The translations under genes were made by a program, and so were the position numbers. A stretch of DNA of 64,000 nucleotides from Nonomuraea solani. GTDB lineage: Bacteria; Actinomycetota; Actinomycetes; Streptosporangiales; Streptosporangiaceae. A model generated the notes under the pieces. That model was not told where the DNA came from, ran no database searches, and was given only the letters and a program-made list of their open reading frames with translations. Of this stretch, positions 1 through 8,947 are shown piece by piece (positions within the stretch are counted from its first letter, which is position 1; the number at the start of each line of letters is the position of its first letter). The stretch covers positions 186,001-250,000 of the forward strand of contig NZ_FNVT01000003.1 in the NCBI RefSeq assembly GCF_900108335.1, in the 5' to 3' direction.

Positions 1-469
1 TGAGCAGCCGCACGTCGGGATGGATGCGCCGGGCGTAGTAGGCGAAGGTGGTGGCCAGGCCGCAGGACACGCGCAGCCCGAGCACGCACAGCGGCTCGGT
101 CGCGGCCAGTTGCTCGCCGAGCTCCTTCAGCGGGAACACCGCCAGCCGCTCCCTGACCAGGCCCAGGTTGCGGATCTCGCAGTCGATGGCCCCGCGCAGC
201 AGGTCTTCCGCCGGCGCCTCGGCCTGACCGCCCAGCACGAGCGGCCGCAGCGCCTGCCGCAGCTCGGGATAGCCGGCGAAGCCCAGCACCATCGCGAACC
301 TGGTCACCGACGGCTGGCTCACCCCCGCCCGCTCGGCCAGCTCCACGCTCGACAGGAAGATCGCCTCGTCCAGGTGCTCACCGAGATAGTGCGCGATCCG
401 CCGCTGTACGGGCGACAGCCTGCGGCCGTCGAGCAGTGCGTCGAGTCCACCGTGATATCCGTCCGCCAC
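1..469 (-). CDS. RpiR/MurR-family transcriptional regulator (C-terminal part cut by window edge)
   Basis: The reverse strand reads open from a GTG at 469 to the window edge. A GGAGG lies just upstream of the GTG. The visible protein begins VADGYHGGLDALLDG and has the N-terminal helix-turn-helix of RpiR regulators (ELAERAGVSQPSVTRFA), followed by the start of a sugar-isomerase-like (SIS) region. It lies 58 bp downstream of hutU on the same strand, so it is probably cotranscribed with it and may regulate histidine breakdown. Family known; target inferred. The C-terminal half lies outside the window. Confidence 0.8.
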   Translation of the reverse strand, partial: MADGYHGGLDALLDGRRLSPVQRRIAHYLGEHLDEAIFLSSVELAERAGVSQPSVTRFAMVLGFAGYPELRQALRPLVLGGQAEAPAEDLLRGAIDCEIRNLGLVRERLAVFPLKELGEQLAATEPLCVLGLRVSCGLATTFAYYARRIHPDVRLL

Positions 470-527
470 GCCACCTCCAACACCGCCCACCCGGCATTCT
501 CATCCCTCTCATACGTAACAAAGGAGG

Positions 528-2177
528 TCAGGACTCCCGCATCGGTACGCGTACCCCCCGGGCGGCGGCCACCTCGGCGGCCTCGTCGTAGCCCGCGTCG
601 ACGTGCCGCATCACCCCGGTGCCCGGGTCGTTGGTGAGCACCCGGTTGAGCTTCTCCCGCGCCAGCGCGGTGCCGTCGGCCACCGTCACCTGGCCGGCGT
701 GGATGGAGCGCCCGATGCCGACCCCACCGCCGTGGTGGATGGAGACCCAGGCGGCCCCCGAGGCCGTGTTGAGCATGGCGTTGAGCAGCGGCCAGTCGGC
801 GATCGCGTCGGAGCCGTCGGCCATGGCCTCCGTCTCGCGGTAGGGAGAGGCGACCGAGCCGCTGTCGAGGTGGTCGCGGCCGATGACGACGGGCGCCTGG
901 AGCTCACCGGAGGCCACCATGTCGTTGAAGCGCTCGCCCGCGACGTCGCGCTCCCCGTAGCCCAGCCAGCAGATGCGCGCGGGCAGCCCCTGGAAGTGCA
1001 CCTTCTCCCCGGCCTTCCTGATCCACCTGGCCAGGGCCTCGTTCTCGGGGAACAGCTCCAGGATGGCCCGGTCGGTGGCGGCGATGTCAGCGGGGTCGCC
1101 GCTCAGCGCGGCCCACCGGAACGGGCCCTTGCCCTCGCAGAACAGCGGCCTGATGTAGGCCGGCACGAACCCGGGGAAGTCGAAGGCCCGCGCGTAGCCG
1201 GCCAGCTTGGCCTCGCCCCTGATGGAGTTGCCGTAGTCGAACACCTCCGCCCCGGCGTCCTTGAAGCCCACCATGGCCTCGACGTGCCGGGCCATCGACG
1301 TGCGCGCCCGCTCGGTGAACCCGGCCGGGTCCTTGTCGCGCTCGGTGGCCATGTCGTCGAAGGCGACGCCCAGCGGCAGGTACATCAGCGGGTCGTGGGC
1401 CGAGGTCTGGTCGGTGACGATGTCGATCTCGGCGCCGCGGGCCAGCAGGTCGGGCACGGCCTCGGCGGCGTTGCCGACGACGCCGATCGACAGCGGCCTG
1501 CGGGCGTCGCGCGCCTCGTAGGCCAGCCGCAGCGCCTCGTCGAGCGAGCCGGCCGCCACGTCGAGGTAGCGGTGCTCGATGCGGCGGGTGACCGAGCGCG
1601 GGTCGCAGTCGACGCAGATGGCCACGCCGCCGTTCATGGTGATGGCCAGGGGCTGGGCGCCGCCCATGCCGCCGAGCCCGGCGGTGAGCGTGATCGTGCC
1701 GGCCAGCGAGCCGCCGAACCTCTTGTCGGCCACGGCGGCGAACGTCTCGTAGGTGCCCTGCAGGATGCCCTGGGTGCCGATGTAGATCCACGAGCCCGCG
1801 GTCATCTGCCCGTACATGGTGAGCCCGGCCGCCTCCAGCCGCCGGAACTCCTCCCAGTTGGCCCAGTCGGGCACCAGGTTGGAGTTGGCGATCAGCACGC
1901 GGGGCGCCCACTCGTGGGTGCGGAACACACCCACGGGGCGCCCCGACTGCACCAGGAGGGTCTCGTCGCCCTCCAGCGTGGTCAGCGTCCTGACCAGCGC
2001 GTCGAAGGAGGGCCAGTCACGCGCCGCCCGGCCCGAGCCGCCGTAGACGACCAGGTGCTCGGGATGCTCGGCGACCTCCGGGTCCAGGTTGTTCTGGAGC
2101 ATGCGGAGCGCGGCCTCCTGCGGCCACCCCTTGGCGGTGATCGTCGTGCCTCGCGGCGCGCGGACAGTCCTGCTCAT
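528..2177 (-). CDS. hutU: Urocanate hydratase
   Basis: This cytosolic enzyme adds water to urocanate to give imidazolone propionate, the second step of histidine degradation, using tightly bound NAD. The 549-residue length is typical. A glycine-rich NAD-binding stretch ([12 protein letters not shown]), the catalytic-cysteine motif [10 protein letters not shown] and the conserved [10 protein letters not shown] near the C-terminus are visible. I chose the ATG at 2177 because GGGAG lies directly upstream; an in-frame start at 2207 would sit inside the palindromic operator. No hutH, hutI or hutG is nearby, so the pathway is scattered. The RpiR-type gene follows it on the same strand. Confidence 0.95.
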   Translation of the reverse strand: MSRTVRAPRGTTITAKGWPQEAALRMLQNNLDPEVAEHPEHLVVYGGSGRAARDWPSFDALVRTLTTLEGDETLLVQSGRPVGVFRTHEWAPRVLIANSNLVPDWANWEEFRRLEAAGLTMYGQMTAGSWIYIGTQGILQGTYETFAAVADKRFGGSLAGTITLTAGLGGMGGAQPLAITMNGGVAICVDCDPRSVTRRIEHRYLDVAAGSLDEALRLAYEARDARRPLSIGVVGNAAEAVPDLLARGAEIDIVTDQTSAHDPLMYLPLGVAFDDMATERDKDPAGFTERARTSMARHVEAMVGFKDAGAEVFDYGNSIRGEAKLAGYARAFDFPGFVPAYIRPLFCEGKGPFRWAALSGDPADIAATDRAILELFPENEALARWIRKAGEKVHFQGLPARICWLGYGERDVAGERFNDMVASGELQAPVVIGRDHLDSGSVASPYRETEAMADGSDAIADWPLLNAMLNTASGAAWVSIHHGGGVGIGRSIHAGQVTVADGTALAREKLNRVLTNDPGTGVMRHVDAGYDEAAEVAAARGVRVPMRES

Positions 2178-2185
2178 GGCGCTCC

Positions 2186-2211
2186 CTTCGTGAATGGACC
2201 CATTCACAAAG
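2186..2211. promoter_or_regulatory. Palindromic operator upstream of hutU
   Basis: A perfect inverted repeat GTGAATGG-AC-CCATTCAC (2190-2207) lies 13 bp upstream of the hutU start codon. It extends to 12-bp arms with one mismatch (2186-2211). The position fits a repressor site for the hutU operon. The RpiR-type regulator downstream of hutU is the nearest candidate binder (inference). Confidence 0.6.
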
Positions 2212-2225
2212 AGACTAGCCGTTGA

Positions 2226-3932
2226 TCAGCTCACCAGGAACTGGGTGGCGGCCAACTCCCGGTAGAGCTCGTCCGCCCCGACCAGCTCGGCGTGCGTGCC
2301 CACCGCCCGCACGCCGCCCCCTTCCATGACCACGATCCGGTCGGCGTTGGTCACGGTGGACAGGCGGTGCGCGATGACCAGCACGGTCGTCTCGGCGGCG
2401 ACCTCGGCGATGACCTCGCGCAGCCGCAGCTCGTTGACCGCGTCGAGCTGCGAGGTGGCCTCGTCGAGCAGCAGCAGCCTGGGCTTGCGCAGCAGCGCCC
2501 TGGCGATGGCGACGCGCTGCCGCTCACCGCCCGACAGCAGCACGCCGCGGTGCCCGACCGCCGTGTCCAGCCCTTCGGGCAGCCTGGCCACCAGGTCGTC
2601 CAGCCGGGTACGGGCGATCGCCCGGTTCAGCTCGTCCTCCGTGGCCTCCTGGGCGGCGAAGAGCAGGTTCTCCCGCAGCGTGCCGGCCAGCACGGGAGCG
2701 TCCTGCTCGACGTACCCGAGGGTGGAGCGCAGCTCGGACAGCGGCCAGTCGCGGATGTCCCGCCCGCCGATCGTGATCAGCCCGGCCTGGTGCTCGTAGA
2801 AGCGTTCGAGCAGCGCGAACACCGTCGACTTGCCCGCCCCCGAAGGCCCCACCAGCGCGGTCAGCCCGCCCGGCGGCACCTCGAAGCTCACGCCGTCGTG
2901 CACGACCGGGCGGTCGTCGCCGTACCGGAAGACCACGTCGTCGAACGTGACCCCGACCGGCTCGTCGCTCCCGGCGGGCGCGGCGCCGACCGGCTCGGCG
3001 GGCAGGTCCTCGATCTCCTTGATGCGCTTCATCGCGGCCAGCCCCTGCTGGAGCTGCACGCCGCCCTGGATGAGCTGCCCGATGGGCATGACCAGGTAGA
3101 ACAGGTAGAGCAGGAACGCGATCAGCGACGAGATCTCCAGCGTGCCCGCCGCGACCCGGGCGCCGCCCACGCCCAGCACGGCCAGGAACGCGATCTGCAC
3201 CGCCACCGACGTCGCCACTCCCGCGAGCGACGTCCATCCGGCGACCTGCAGCCCGCGGTCGCGGGCCTGCACCGCGGCCTCGCCGACCACGGCGATCTCC
3301 CGCTCCTCGGCGCCGCTGGCCTTGACGGTCCTGTACGCCTGCAGCGCCCGGTCCAGCACCGCGCCCATCTCGCCCACGGACTCCTGGGCCTGCGTCTGCG
3401 CCCGCTGGATCTTCGGCATGACCGAGGCGACCAGCCCGCCGATCACCACCAGCACGAGCAGGGTGACCAGCAGCAGCACGCCGTCCATGGCCACCATCAT
3501 GACGATGGCCCCCACCAGCATGAACGTCGCGCTGATCGACTCCACGATCCCGTTGGTGAGCACGGCCCGCAGCAACGTGGTGTCACCGGTCACCCGCGAC
3601 AGCAGGTCGCCGGGCTTGAGCCGGTCCACGTCGGCCACCTTCAGCCGCAGCATGCGGTCCACGAGCCGGCGCCGGGCGCCGAGCACGATGCCCTCGCCCG
3701 TGCGTTCCATCAGGTAGTTGCCCACGGCCGCGACGACCGCGCCGACCACCACCACCAGGGTCAGCCATAACAGCGGCCCGGCCATCGACCGATCCTGGCC
3801 GAACGCGTCCACGACGAACTTGGCCAGCAACGGCATCGCGAGACCCGCGGCCGAGCCGACCAGGCCCAGCAGACCGCCCAGGACCAGGACCTTCCGGTGC
3901 GGGCGGACGTAAGCGAGCAGCTCTTTGAGCAC
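2226..3932 (-). CDS. ABC exporter, fused membrane and ATPase domains
   Basis: A half-transporter of 568 residues: an N-terminal six-helix type IV exporter membrane domain (about residues 10-300) and a C-terminal nucleotide-binding domain with Walker A GPSGAGKST, signature LSGGERQR and Walker B LLLLDEATSQLD. It should homodimerise in the membrane and pump lipophilic compounds or drugs; the substrate cannot be told. I chose the GTG at 3932 because GGAG stands 5 nt upstream; an ATG at 3959 is also in frame. No second half-transporter is adjacent. Expression probably depends on the double operator at 4002-4050. Confidence 0.9.
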   Translation of the reverse strand: MLKELLAYVRPHRKVLVLGGLLGLVGSAAGLAMPLLAKFVVDAFGQDRSMAGPLLWLTLVVVVGAVVAAVGNYLMERTGEGIVLGARRRLVDRMLRLKVADVDRLKPGDLLSRVTGDTTLLRAVLTNGIVESISATFMLVGAIVMMVAMDGVLLLVTLLVLVVIGGLVASVMPKIQRAQTQAQESVGEMGAVLDRALQAYRTVKASGAEEREIAVVGEAAVQARDRGLQVAGWTSLAGVATSVAVQIAFLAVLGVGGARVAAGTLEISSLIAFLLYLFYLVMPIGQLIQGGVQLQQGLAAMKRIKEIEDLPAEPVGAAPAGSDEPVGVTFDDVVFRYGDDRPVVHDGVSFEVPPGGLTALVGPSGAGKSTVFALLERFYEHQAGLITIGGRDIRDWPLSELRSTLGYVEQDAPVLAGTLRENLLFAAQEATEDELNRAIARTRLDDLVARLPEGLDTAVGHRGVLLSGGERQRVAIARALLRKPRLLLLDEATSQLDAVNELRLREVIAEVAAETTVLVIAHRLSTVTNADRIVVMEGGGVRAVGTHAELVGADELYRELAATQFLVS

Positions 3933-4001
3933 CGCATCTCCTTTCACGACATTTCTCAACTTGCTCCAACGAACGGGGTCGCGCGTTCCGCACCACCCGA
4001 C

Positions 4002-4050
4002 AGGGTCAACCTAAATTGACGACCTAAGTATGTCAACTTTGGTTGACCCT
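4002..4050 (-). promoter_or_regulatory. Promoter with two GTCAA-N6-TTGAC operators for the ABC exporter
   Basis: Two 16-bp sites of the form GTCAA-N6-TTGAC occur at 4005-4020 and 4032-4047. Together they form a 19-bp inverted repeat with 17 of 19 matches around an 11-bp centre. On the minus strand, TTGACA (4031-4036) and TAGGTT (4008-4013) are spaced 17 bp apart, a good -35/-10 pair. The operators cover both boxes, so simple repression of the exporter is the likely outcome. The site shape resembles MarR-type operators, but no MarR gene is present in the window. Confidence 0.7.
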
Positions 4051-4161
4051 CATTCTCAAGGAGGAGACGACATCCGGAAGCGGCCCACGGACGAATAGGC
4101 CGTCGAGGAATCCGGCCGGAACCCTCGAACGTCACGATCAGCCCTTCCGAAAGGACCGAAC

Positions 4162-5538
4162 ATGGAGCTCCGGATCAACCGGCGCGCTCTAGTCGGGCTT
4201 GGCCTCGCCGCTGCGGTCGCCGCGTCGTCCCTGGCCGTGCTCCGCACAGACTCCGGCATCGCTTCCTCACACCGCGAGGCCCCCGCGATCTCGAACGACC
4301 CGCAGCATGACAACACCGACGTGTACGCGTTCGTCAGCCCTGACAAGCCAGACACCGTGACCCTGCTGTCGAACTGGATCCCGTTCGAGGAGCCCAATGG
4401 AGGCCCGAACTTCTACCCGTTCGCCACCAAGTCGCGGCACAACATAAAGATCGACAACGACGGTGACAGCAAGACCGACATCACGTACGAGTGGACGTTC
4501 CGCAACGAGGACAAGCGCGGCAACACCACGTTCCTGTACAACAACGGCCCCGTCACCTCGCTGGACGACCCGAACCTGCTGTTCCGCCAGCGCTACACGC
4601 TCAAGCGGATCACGCCCGGCGGCTCGAAGACCCTGGTCAGCGACGGCATCGTCGCGCCCAGCAACGTCGGCGCCGCCTCCATGCCCAACTACGCGACCCT
4701 GCGCAACCAGGCCATCAAGAGCCTTCCCGGCGGCGGCAAGACCTACTCCGGGCAGGCGGACGAGGCCTTCTTCCTCGACCTGCGCGTGTTCGACCTGCTC
4801 TACGGCGGCGACCTGTCCGAGGTCGGCCAGGACACCCTCAAGGGCTACAACGTCAACACCGTGGCCATCCAGGTGCCCCAGTCCGACCTGGCGCTCAAGG
4901 GCGACGCCAAGCGCAACCCCGTGATCGGCGTCTGCTCCACCACCGACAAGTTCAACGGCAGCAAGTTCGTGCAGGTCTCCCGCCTGTGCAACCCGCTGGT
5001 GAACGAGCTGGTGGCGGCCGCCGGGATGAAGGACGCGTTCAACGCCCTCGACCCGTCGCAGGACGCGGACATCAAGGCGCTGGTCAACCGGGTCACCGAC
5101 CCCGAGGTGGCCAGGCTCCTCGAAGCCCTCTACGGCATCAAGGCGCCCGCGACCCCGCGCAACGACCTGGTCCAGATCTTCCTGACCGGTGTCGCCAAGA
5201 ACAACGGCCCCATCAAGGCCGACCTGAACTCGCAGTCGCTCAACAAGGACGCCGGCAAGCAGCGCGGCTCCGAGCAACTGCGGCTCAACATGTCGATCCC
5301 GCCCACCAAGGACCCGAACAGGCTCGGCGTCCTGGGCGGTGACCTGCAGGGCTTCCCGAACGGCCGCCGGCTCGCCGACGACGTCGTGGACATCGAGCTG
5401 CAGGCCGTGGCCGGTGCCGCGCAGAGCGGCAAGCTCATCCCCGGGCTGACCGACAAGGTGGACGCGAACGACAAGACCTTCGACAACACGTTCCCGTACA
5501 TCCCGCTGCCGAGCAACGTGGCAGTGAACCAGCGCTAA
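4162..5538 (+). CDS. DUF4331 domain protein, exported
   Basis: A 458-residue protein with a basic N-terminus (RINRR) and a hydrophobic segment (about residues 10-28), probably a signal sequence or membrane anchor. The body starts SSHREAPAISNDP and contains DNTDVYAF, both typical of the DUF4331 family, whose biochemical role is unknown. AAAGGA precedes the ATG. It is followed by a TPR protein and a nickel/cobalt transporter in the same direction, a grouping that suggests a shared envelope or metal-related role (inference). A run of hairpins separates it from the TPR gene. Confidence 0.85.
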   Translation: MELRINRRALVGLGLAAAVAASSLAVLRTDSGIASSHREAPAISNDPQHDNTDVYAFVSPDKPDTVTLLSNWIPFEEPNGGPNFYPFATKSRHNIKIDNDGDSKTDITYEWTFRNEDKRGNTTFLYNNGPVTSLDDPNLLFRQRYTLKRITPGGSKTLVSDGIVAPSNVGAASMPNYATLRNQAIKSLPGGGKTYSGQADEAFFLDLRVFDLLYGGDLSEVGQDTLKGYNVNTVAIQVPQSDLALKGDAKRNPVIGVCSTTDKFNGSKFVQVSRLCNPLVNELVAAAGMKDAFNALDPSQDADIKALVNRVTDPEVARLLEALYGIKAPATPRNDLVQIFLTGVAKNNGPIKADLNSQSLNKDAGKQRGSEQLRLNMSIPPTKDPNRLGVLGGDLQGFPNGRRLADDVVDIELQAVAGAAQSGKLIPGLTDKVDANDKTFDNTFPYIPLPSNVAVNQR

Positions 5539-5547
5539 CCCACCTGG

Positions 5548-5665
5548 CCGGCCGGTTCCCTCTCCAAACCGGCCGGTCCACCCCGGCGGCAGACTCCCGT
5601 CTCCCATCGTCTGCCGCCAAAGAGAGGGCCGGCCGGCCGTGCTCCCCGTAGCGGCCGGCCGGCCC
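5548..5665 (+). terminator. Three consecutive strong hairpins between DUF4331 and TPR genes
   Basis: Three perfect inverted repeats follow one another: CCGGCCGGTT/AACCGGCCGG (5548-5557, 5567-5576), GGCGGCAGAC/GTCTGCCGCC (5585-5594, 5609-5618), and a 13-bp GGCC-rich pair (5626-5638, 5653-5665). None has a U-tract. They may terminate or attenuate transcription, or protect the DUF4331 mRNA 3' end. Confidence 0.6.
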
Positions 5666-5694
5666 CGCAACCAGCTCTGGAACCTTGGACGGAC

Positions 5695-6897
5695 ATGCGT
5701 GCCTTCGCGATATTCGCCGGAGTGGCCCTCATCGGGGCCATGCTCTTCACCATCTTCTCCTTCACGGCGACGCCCGCGGCGCCCTCGCCCGCGGCGGAGC
5801 AGCCGTCGCGCGAGACGCTGCAGGAACGGCTCAAGCGGGTGCCCGGCGACCACCGCGGCTGGGCCGAGCTCGCCTCCCAATATGTGGACCAGGCCCGCGT
5901 CACCGGCGACCCGTCGTTCTATGGCAAGGCCGAGGGCGCGCTCGCCACGGCGGCCAAGCTGAACGCCGGTGACGACGCGGTCCTCACCAGCCAGGCGGCG
6001 CTCGCCGCCGGCCGGCACGAGTTCACCGAGGCGGCGCGGCTGGCCGGCCGCGCCATCGACGCCAACCCGTACGGCGCCGCCGCCTACGGCGTGCTCGCCG
6101 ACGCCAAGACGCAGCTCGGCGACCTGCGCGGGGCGCAGCGGGCCGTGGACGAGATGCTGGGCCTGCGCCCGGGGGTCGCGGCCTTCGCCCGCGCCTCGTA
6201 CGCGGCCGAGCTGCGCGGCGACACGGACAAGGCCCGCGAATACCTTGAGTACGCCCACAACGACGCCTTCACCCCCGCCGACCAGGCCTATGCCCGCTAC
6301 TACCTGGGCGAGCTGGCCCTGCACGCGGGCGACCTGAAGACGGCGGCCGACTGGTACGCCAAGGCGCTGCGGGCCTACCCCGCGTACACGCCCGCGCTGG
6401 CGGGCCAGGCCAGGACGGCCGCGCTCGGCGGCGACCTGAACGAGGCGCTCGACCTCTACGACACCGTGGTGAAGCGGCTCCCGCTCCCCCAATACCTCAT
6501 CGAGCAGGGCGAGACCCGGATCAAGGCCGGTCAGCCCGCCGACTGGACGCTGCTCCAGGCGCAGCGCAAGCTGTTCGCGGCCGCCGGCGTACGCGACGAC
6601 CTGACGTGGGCCGAGTTCGAGGCCGACCACGGCGACCCGGCGGCGGCCGTCCGGCACGCCAGGGCCGAGTACGACCGCAACCGGAGCCTCGTCGCCGCCG
6701 ACGCCCTGGCCTGGGCGCTGCTGAAGGCGGGCAAGCCGGCCGAGGCGCTGCCCTACGCCAAGGAGGCCACCGCGACCGGCTGGCGCAACCCGCTGCTCTC
6801 CTACCACCGCGCCGTCATCGAGCAGGCACTCGGCCGCCCGGCGCGGGTGGATCCCACCTTCGACCCCACGCTCCCGGCTCTGGCGAGGTTCTCATGA
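5695..6897 (+). CDS. Membrane-anchored tetratricopeptide-repeat protein
   Basis: A 400-residue protein with one N-terminal hydrophobic segment (about residues 3-22), then a Pro/Ala linker and helical repeats of TPR type across most of the length (for example GWAELASQYVDQAR and ADWYAKALRAYPAYTPALAG). It is probably exposed outside the membrane as a scaffold. The stop codon overlaps the start of the NicO-type transporter by ATGA, so the two are translationally coupled. No enzymatic motif is visible. The partner may be the DUF4331 protein or the transporter's large extracytoplasmic domain (inference). Confidence 0.8.
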   Translation: MRAFAIFAGVALIGAMLFTIFSFTATPAAPSPAAEQPSRETLQERLKRVPGDHRGWAELASQYVDQARVTGDPSFYGKAEGALATAAKLNAGDDAVLTSQAALAAGRHEFTEAARLAGRAIDANPYGAAAYGVLADAKTQLGDLRGAQRAVDEMLGLRPGVAAFARASYAAELRGDTDKAREYLEYAHNDAFTPADQAYARYYLGELALHAGDLKTAADWYAKALRAYPAYTPALAGQARTAALGGDLNEALDLYDTVVKRLPLPQYLIEQGETRIKAGQPADWTLLQAQRKLFAAAGVRDDLTWAEFEADHGDPAAAVRHARAEYDRNRSLVAADALAWALLKAGKPAEALPYAKEATATGWRNPLLSYHRAVIEQALGRPARVDPTFDPTLPALARFS

Positions 6898-8327
6898 GAC
6901 TGGTGCGGCTCGCCCTGCTGTCCCTCGCGACGGGCCTGCTGCTGGCGCTGTGCGCGAGCGTCGCACCGGCCTCCGCCGCGCAGGCGGCTCACCCGCTGGG
7001 GCGGTTCACCGTCAACCACTACAACGGCCTGCGGGTCTCGGTCTCCGACGTGCGCAACCTCGCCGTCGTGGACCTGGCCGAGCTGCCGACCCTGCAGGCC
7101 GAGCCGGAGGTGAACCCCACGTACGCGGCCCGTCGCTGCACCGCCCTGGCCGCCGCCCAGCGGCTGAAGGTGGCGGGCCGTGCCGTGCCGTGGCGGGTGG
7201 CCGGCTCGGAGTTCGCCTACGCCCCCGGCGAGGGCGGTCTGCGGACCAGCCGGTTGACGTGCCGGCTCGTCGCCGAAATCCGCGCCTCGGGGGCCGTGGA
7301 GTTCACCGACGGGTTCGAGCAGGACCGGATCGGCTGGCGCGAGATCACCGCCGCCGGGGACGGGGTCCGGCTGACCCGCTCGTCCGTGCCCGCGACGAGC
7401 GCGAGCCGCGAGCTGCGAGCCTACCCCGACGACCTGCTGACCGACCCCCTCGACCAGCGCACCGCGACCTTCACCGTCGGCGGCCCAGCGCTCACCCGGC
7501 CGGCTCCCTCGGGCACCGGTGGCCCGATTCCCACCGGCCTCGACTTCGGCGGCCCGGTCGGCGACGCGCTGGCGGCCCTGGACCGGCTCTTCACCGGCCT
7601 GATCGGGGCGGACTCGCTGACGGTGCCGCTCGGTCTGCTGGCGGTCGGCCTGGCCGTGGTGCTGGGGGCGGGGCACGCGCTCATTCCCGGGCACGGCAAG
7701 ACCATCATGGCCGCCTATCTGGCGGGCCGCCGCGGCCGTCCTCGCGACGCCCTCGTCGTGGGGGCGACGGTGACGGCCACGCACACGGCCGGCGTGCTGG
7801 TGGTCGGCCTGCTGCTGACCGTCTTCACGACGCTGGCCGGGGAGTCGGTGCTGGCCTGGCTGGGCATCGCCAGCGGCGCCCTGATCGCCCTCATCGGCCT
7901 CCGCCTCCTCCTGAACACCCGCCGCCCGGGCCACGGGCACGGTCACGGACATGGGCACGGACATGGGCACGGCCACGGGCATGGGCACGATCATGAGCAC
8001 CCGACCAAGCGCTCGGGCCTCATCGGCCTCGGCGTGGCCGGTGGCCTGGTGCCCAGTCCTTCGGCCCTGATCGTCCTCCTCGGGGCGATCGCGCTCGGCC
8101 GTACCTGGTTCGGCGTGGCGCTGGTCACCGCCTACGGCATCGGCATGGCCGCCACCCTCACCGTCACGGGCCTGCTCCTGGTCAAGCTCGTGGACCGCCT
8201 GGAAGCGCGCGCGTCGGCCGGCCGCCGCCTGGCCGCCCGCCTGTCGAACCTGGCCCCCCTGGGCACGGCCGCCATGGTCGTCCTCCTGGGAGCCGGCCTG
8301 GCCCTCCGGTCGGTCGCGGCTCTATAG
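6894..8327 (+). CDS. NicO-type nickel/cobalt transporter with His-rich loop
   Basis: A 477-residue membrane protein. Residues 1-30 look like a signal peptide, and about 33-235 form a non-membrane domain. A transporter domain follows with the family motif HALIPGHGKT (261-270). A histidine-rich loop at about 346-369 alternates Gly-His and ends HDHEH, as expected for Ni/Co/Zn handling. A second set of helices completes the domain. The family (RcnA/HoxN-like) moves nickel or cobalt; export is more likely given the N-terminal secreted domain, but direction is inferred. The ATG at 6894 overlaps the stop of the TPR gene. Confidence 0.85.
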   Translation: MRLVRLALLSLATGLLLALCASVAPASAAQAAHPLGRFTVNHYNGLRVSVSDVRNLAVVDLAELPTLQAEPEVNPTYAARRCTALAAAQRLKVAGRAVPWRVAGSEFAYAPGEGGLRTSRLTCRLVAEIRASGAVEFTDGFEQDRIGWREITAAGDGVRLTRSSVPATSASRELRAYPDDLLTDPLDQRTATFTVGGPALTRPAPSGTGGPIPTGLDFGGPVGDALAALDRLFTGLIGADSLTVPLGLLAVGLAVVLGAGHALIPGHGKTIMAAYLAGRRGRPRDALVVGATVTATHTAGVLVVGLLLTVFTTLAGESVLAWLGIASGALIALIGLRLLLNTRRPGHGHGHGHGHGHGHGHGHGHDHEHPTKRSGLIGLGVAGGLVPSPSALIVLLGAIALGRTWFGVALVTAYGIGMAATLTVTGLLLVKLVDRLEARASAGRRLAARLSNLAPLGTAAMVVLLGAGLALRSVAAL

Positions 8328-8358
8328 TCATCGTCATGACTAATAAGGTCCATGACTA
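8325..8358 (+). promoter_or_regulatory. Repeated TAGTCAT/ATGACTA operator at the PadR gene
   Basis: TAGTCAT-cgtc-ATGACTA is a perfect inverted repeat at 8325-8342. A third copy, ATGACTA, lies at 8352-8358, just before the ATG at 8363. TATAGT at 8323-8328 could be a -10 box. No Shine-Dalgarno is seen, so the transcript may be nearly leaderless. Autoregulation by the PadR protein is the simplest reading. Confidence 0.55.
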
Positions 8359-8362
8359 ACGA

Positions 8363-8947
8363 ATGGCCCTCAAGCACGCGGTGCTGGCAGCGCTCCTGAA
8401 CGGTGAATACAGCGGCTACCAGCTCACCAAGATCTTCGACGTCGGCGTCGCCGACTTCTGGTACGCCGCCCCCCAGCAGCTCTACGCCGAGCTCACCAAG
8501 CTGGAGGCGGAGGGCCTGGTGACGGGCCGCGAGGTGGTTCAGCGGGGCCGCCCCAACAAGCGCGTGTTCAAAGTCACCGACGACGGCCTCGACGAGCTGA
8601 CGGCCTTCGCGGCGGCCCCCGCCAAGCCCCTGCTCCTCCGCGACGAGCTGACCGTCAAGGTGCACGCCGTGGACCTGCTCGACCCCGCCCCCGTGATCGA
8701 GCAGCTCCACGAGCGGGCGCGGGAGGCCGCCGCCAAGCTGGAGCTCTTCGAGCAGATGCTCGTGCGCCTGCGCGGCGACCAGGACGAGGAGACGTTCCTG
8801 CGCCAGAGCCCTCACGTGGGGCCCTACCTCTCCTGCCTCGCGGGATGCAGGCTGGAACGCGGGATGCGCGACTGGTGCCTGCACACCGCGCGGACGCTGA
8901 CCGAGCGCTCCGCCAACCCCCGACGTGCTGGAAGGAAGACGACATGA
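8363..8947 (+). CDS. PadR-family transcriptional regulator
   Basis: A 194-residue protein with the PadR winged-helix domain at the N-terminus (MALKHAVLAALLNGEYSGYQ, then LYAELTKLEAEGLV and a wing GRPNKRVFKVTDDG). The C-terminal half (about residues 95-175) is the Vir_C-like helical dimerisation region. PadR proteins usually repress adjacent genes. Its stop overlaps the start of the SGNH hydrolase by ATGA, so the hydrolase is the likely regulated partner. Operator-like repeats precede the gene. Confidence 0.88.
   Translation: MALKHAVLAALLNGEYSGYQLTKIFDVGVADFWYAAPQQLYAELTKLEAEGLVTGREVVQRGRPNKRVFKVTDDGLDELTAFAAAPAKPLLLRDELTVKVHAVDLLDPAPVIEQLHERAREAAAKLELFEQMLVRLRGDQDEETFLRQSPHVGPYLSCLAGCRLERGMRDWCLHTARTLTERSANPRRAGRKTT

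Noticed and set aside
4267..6807. Minus-strand frame of 846 codons opposite DUF4331 and TPR genes
   Set aside because: Low-complexity composition and no recognisable family; the plus-strand genes have clear starts, signal sequences and domains.
7930..8000. Simple repeat of GGNCAY units
   Set aside because: It is the coding sequence of the Gly-His loop of the NicO-type transporter, not a separate element.
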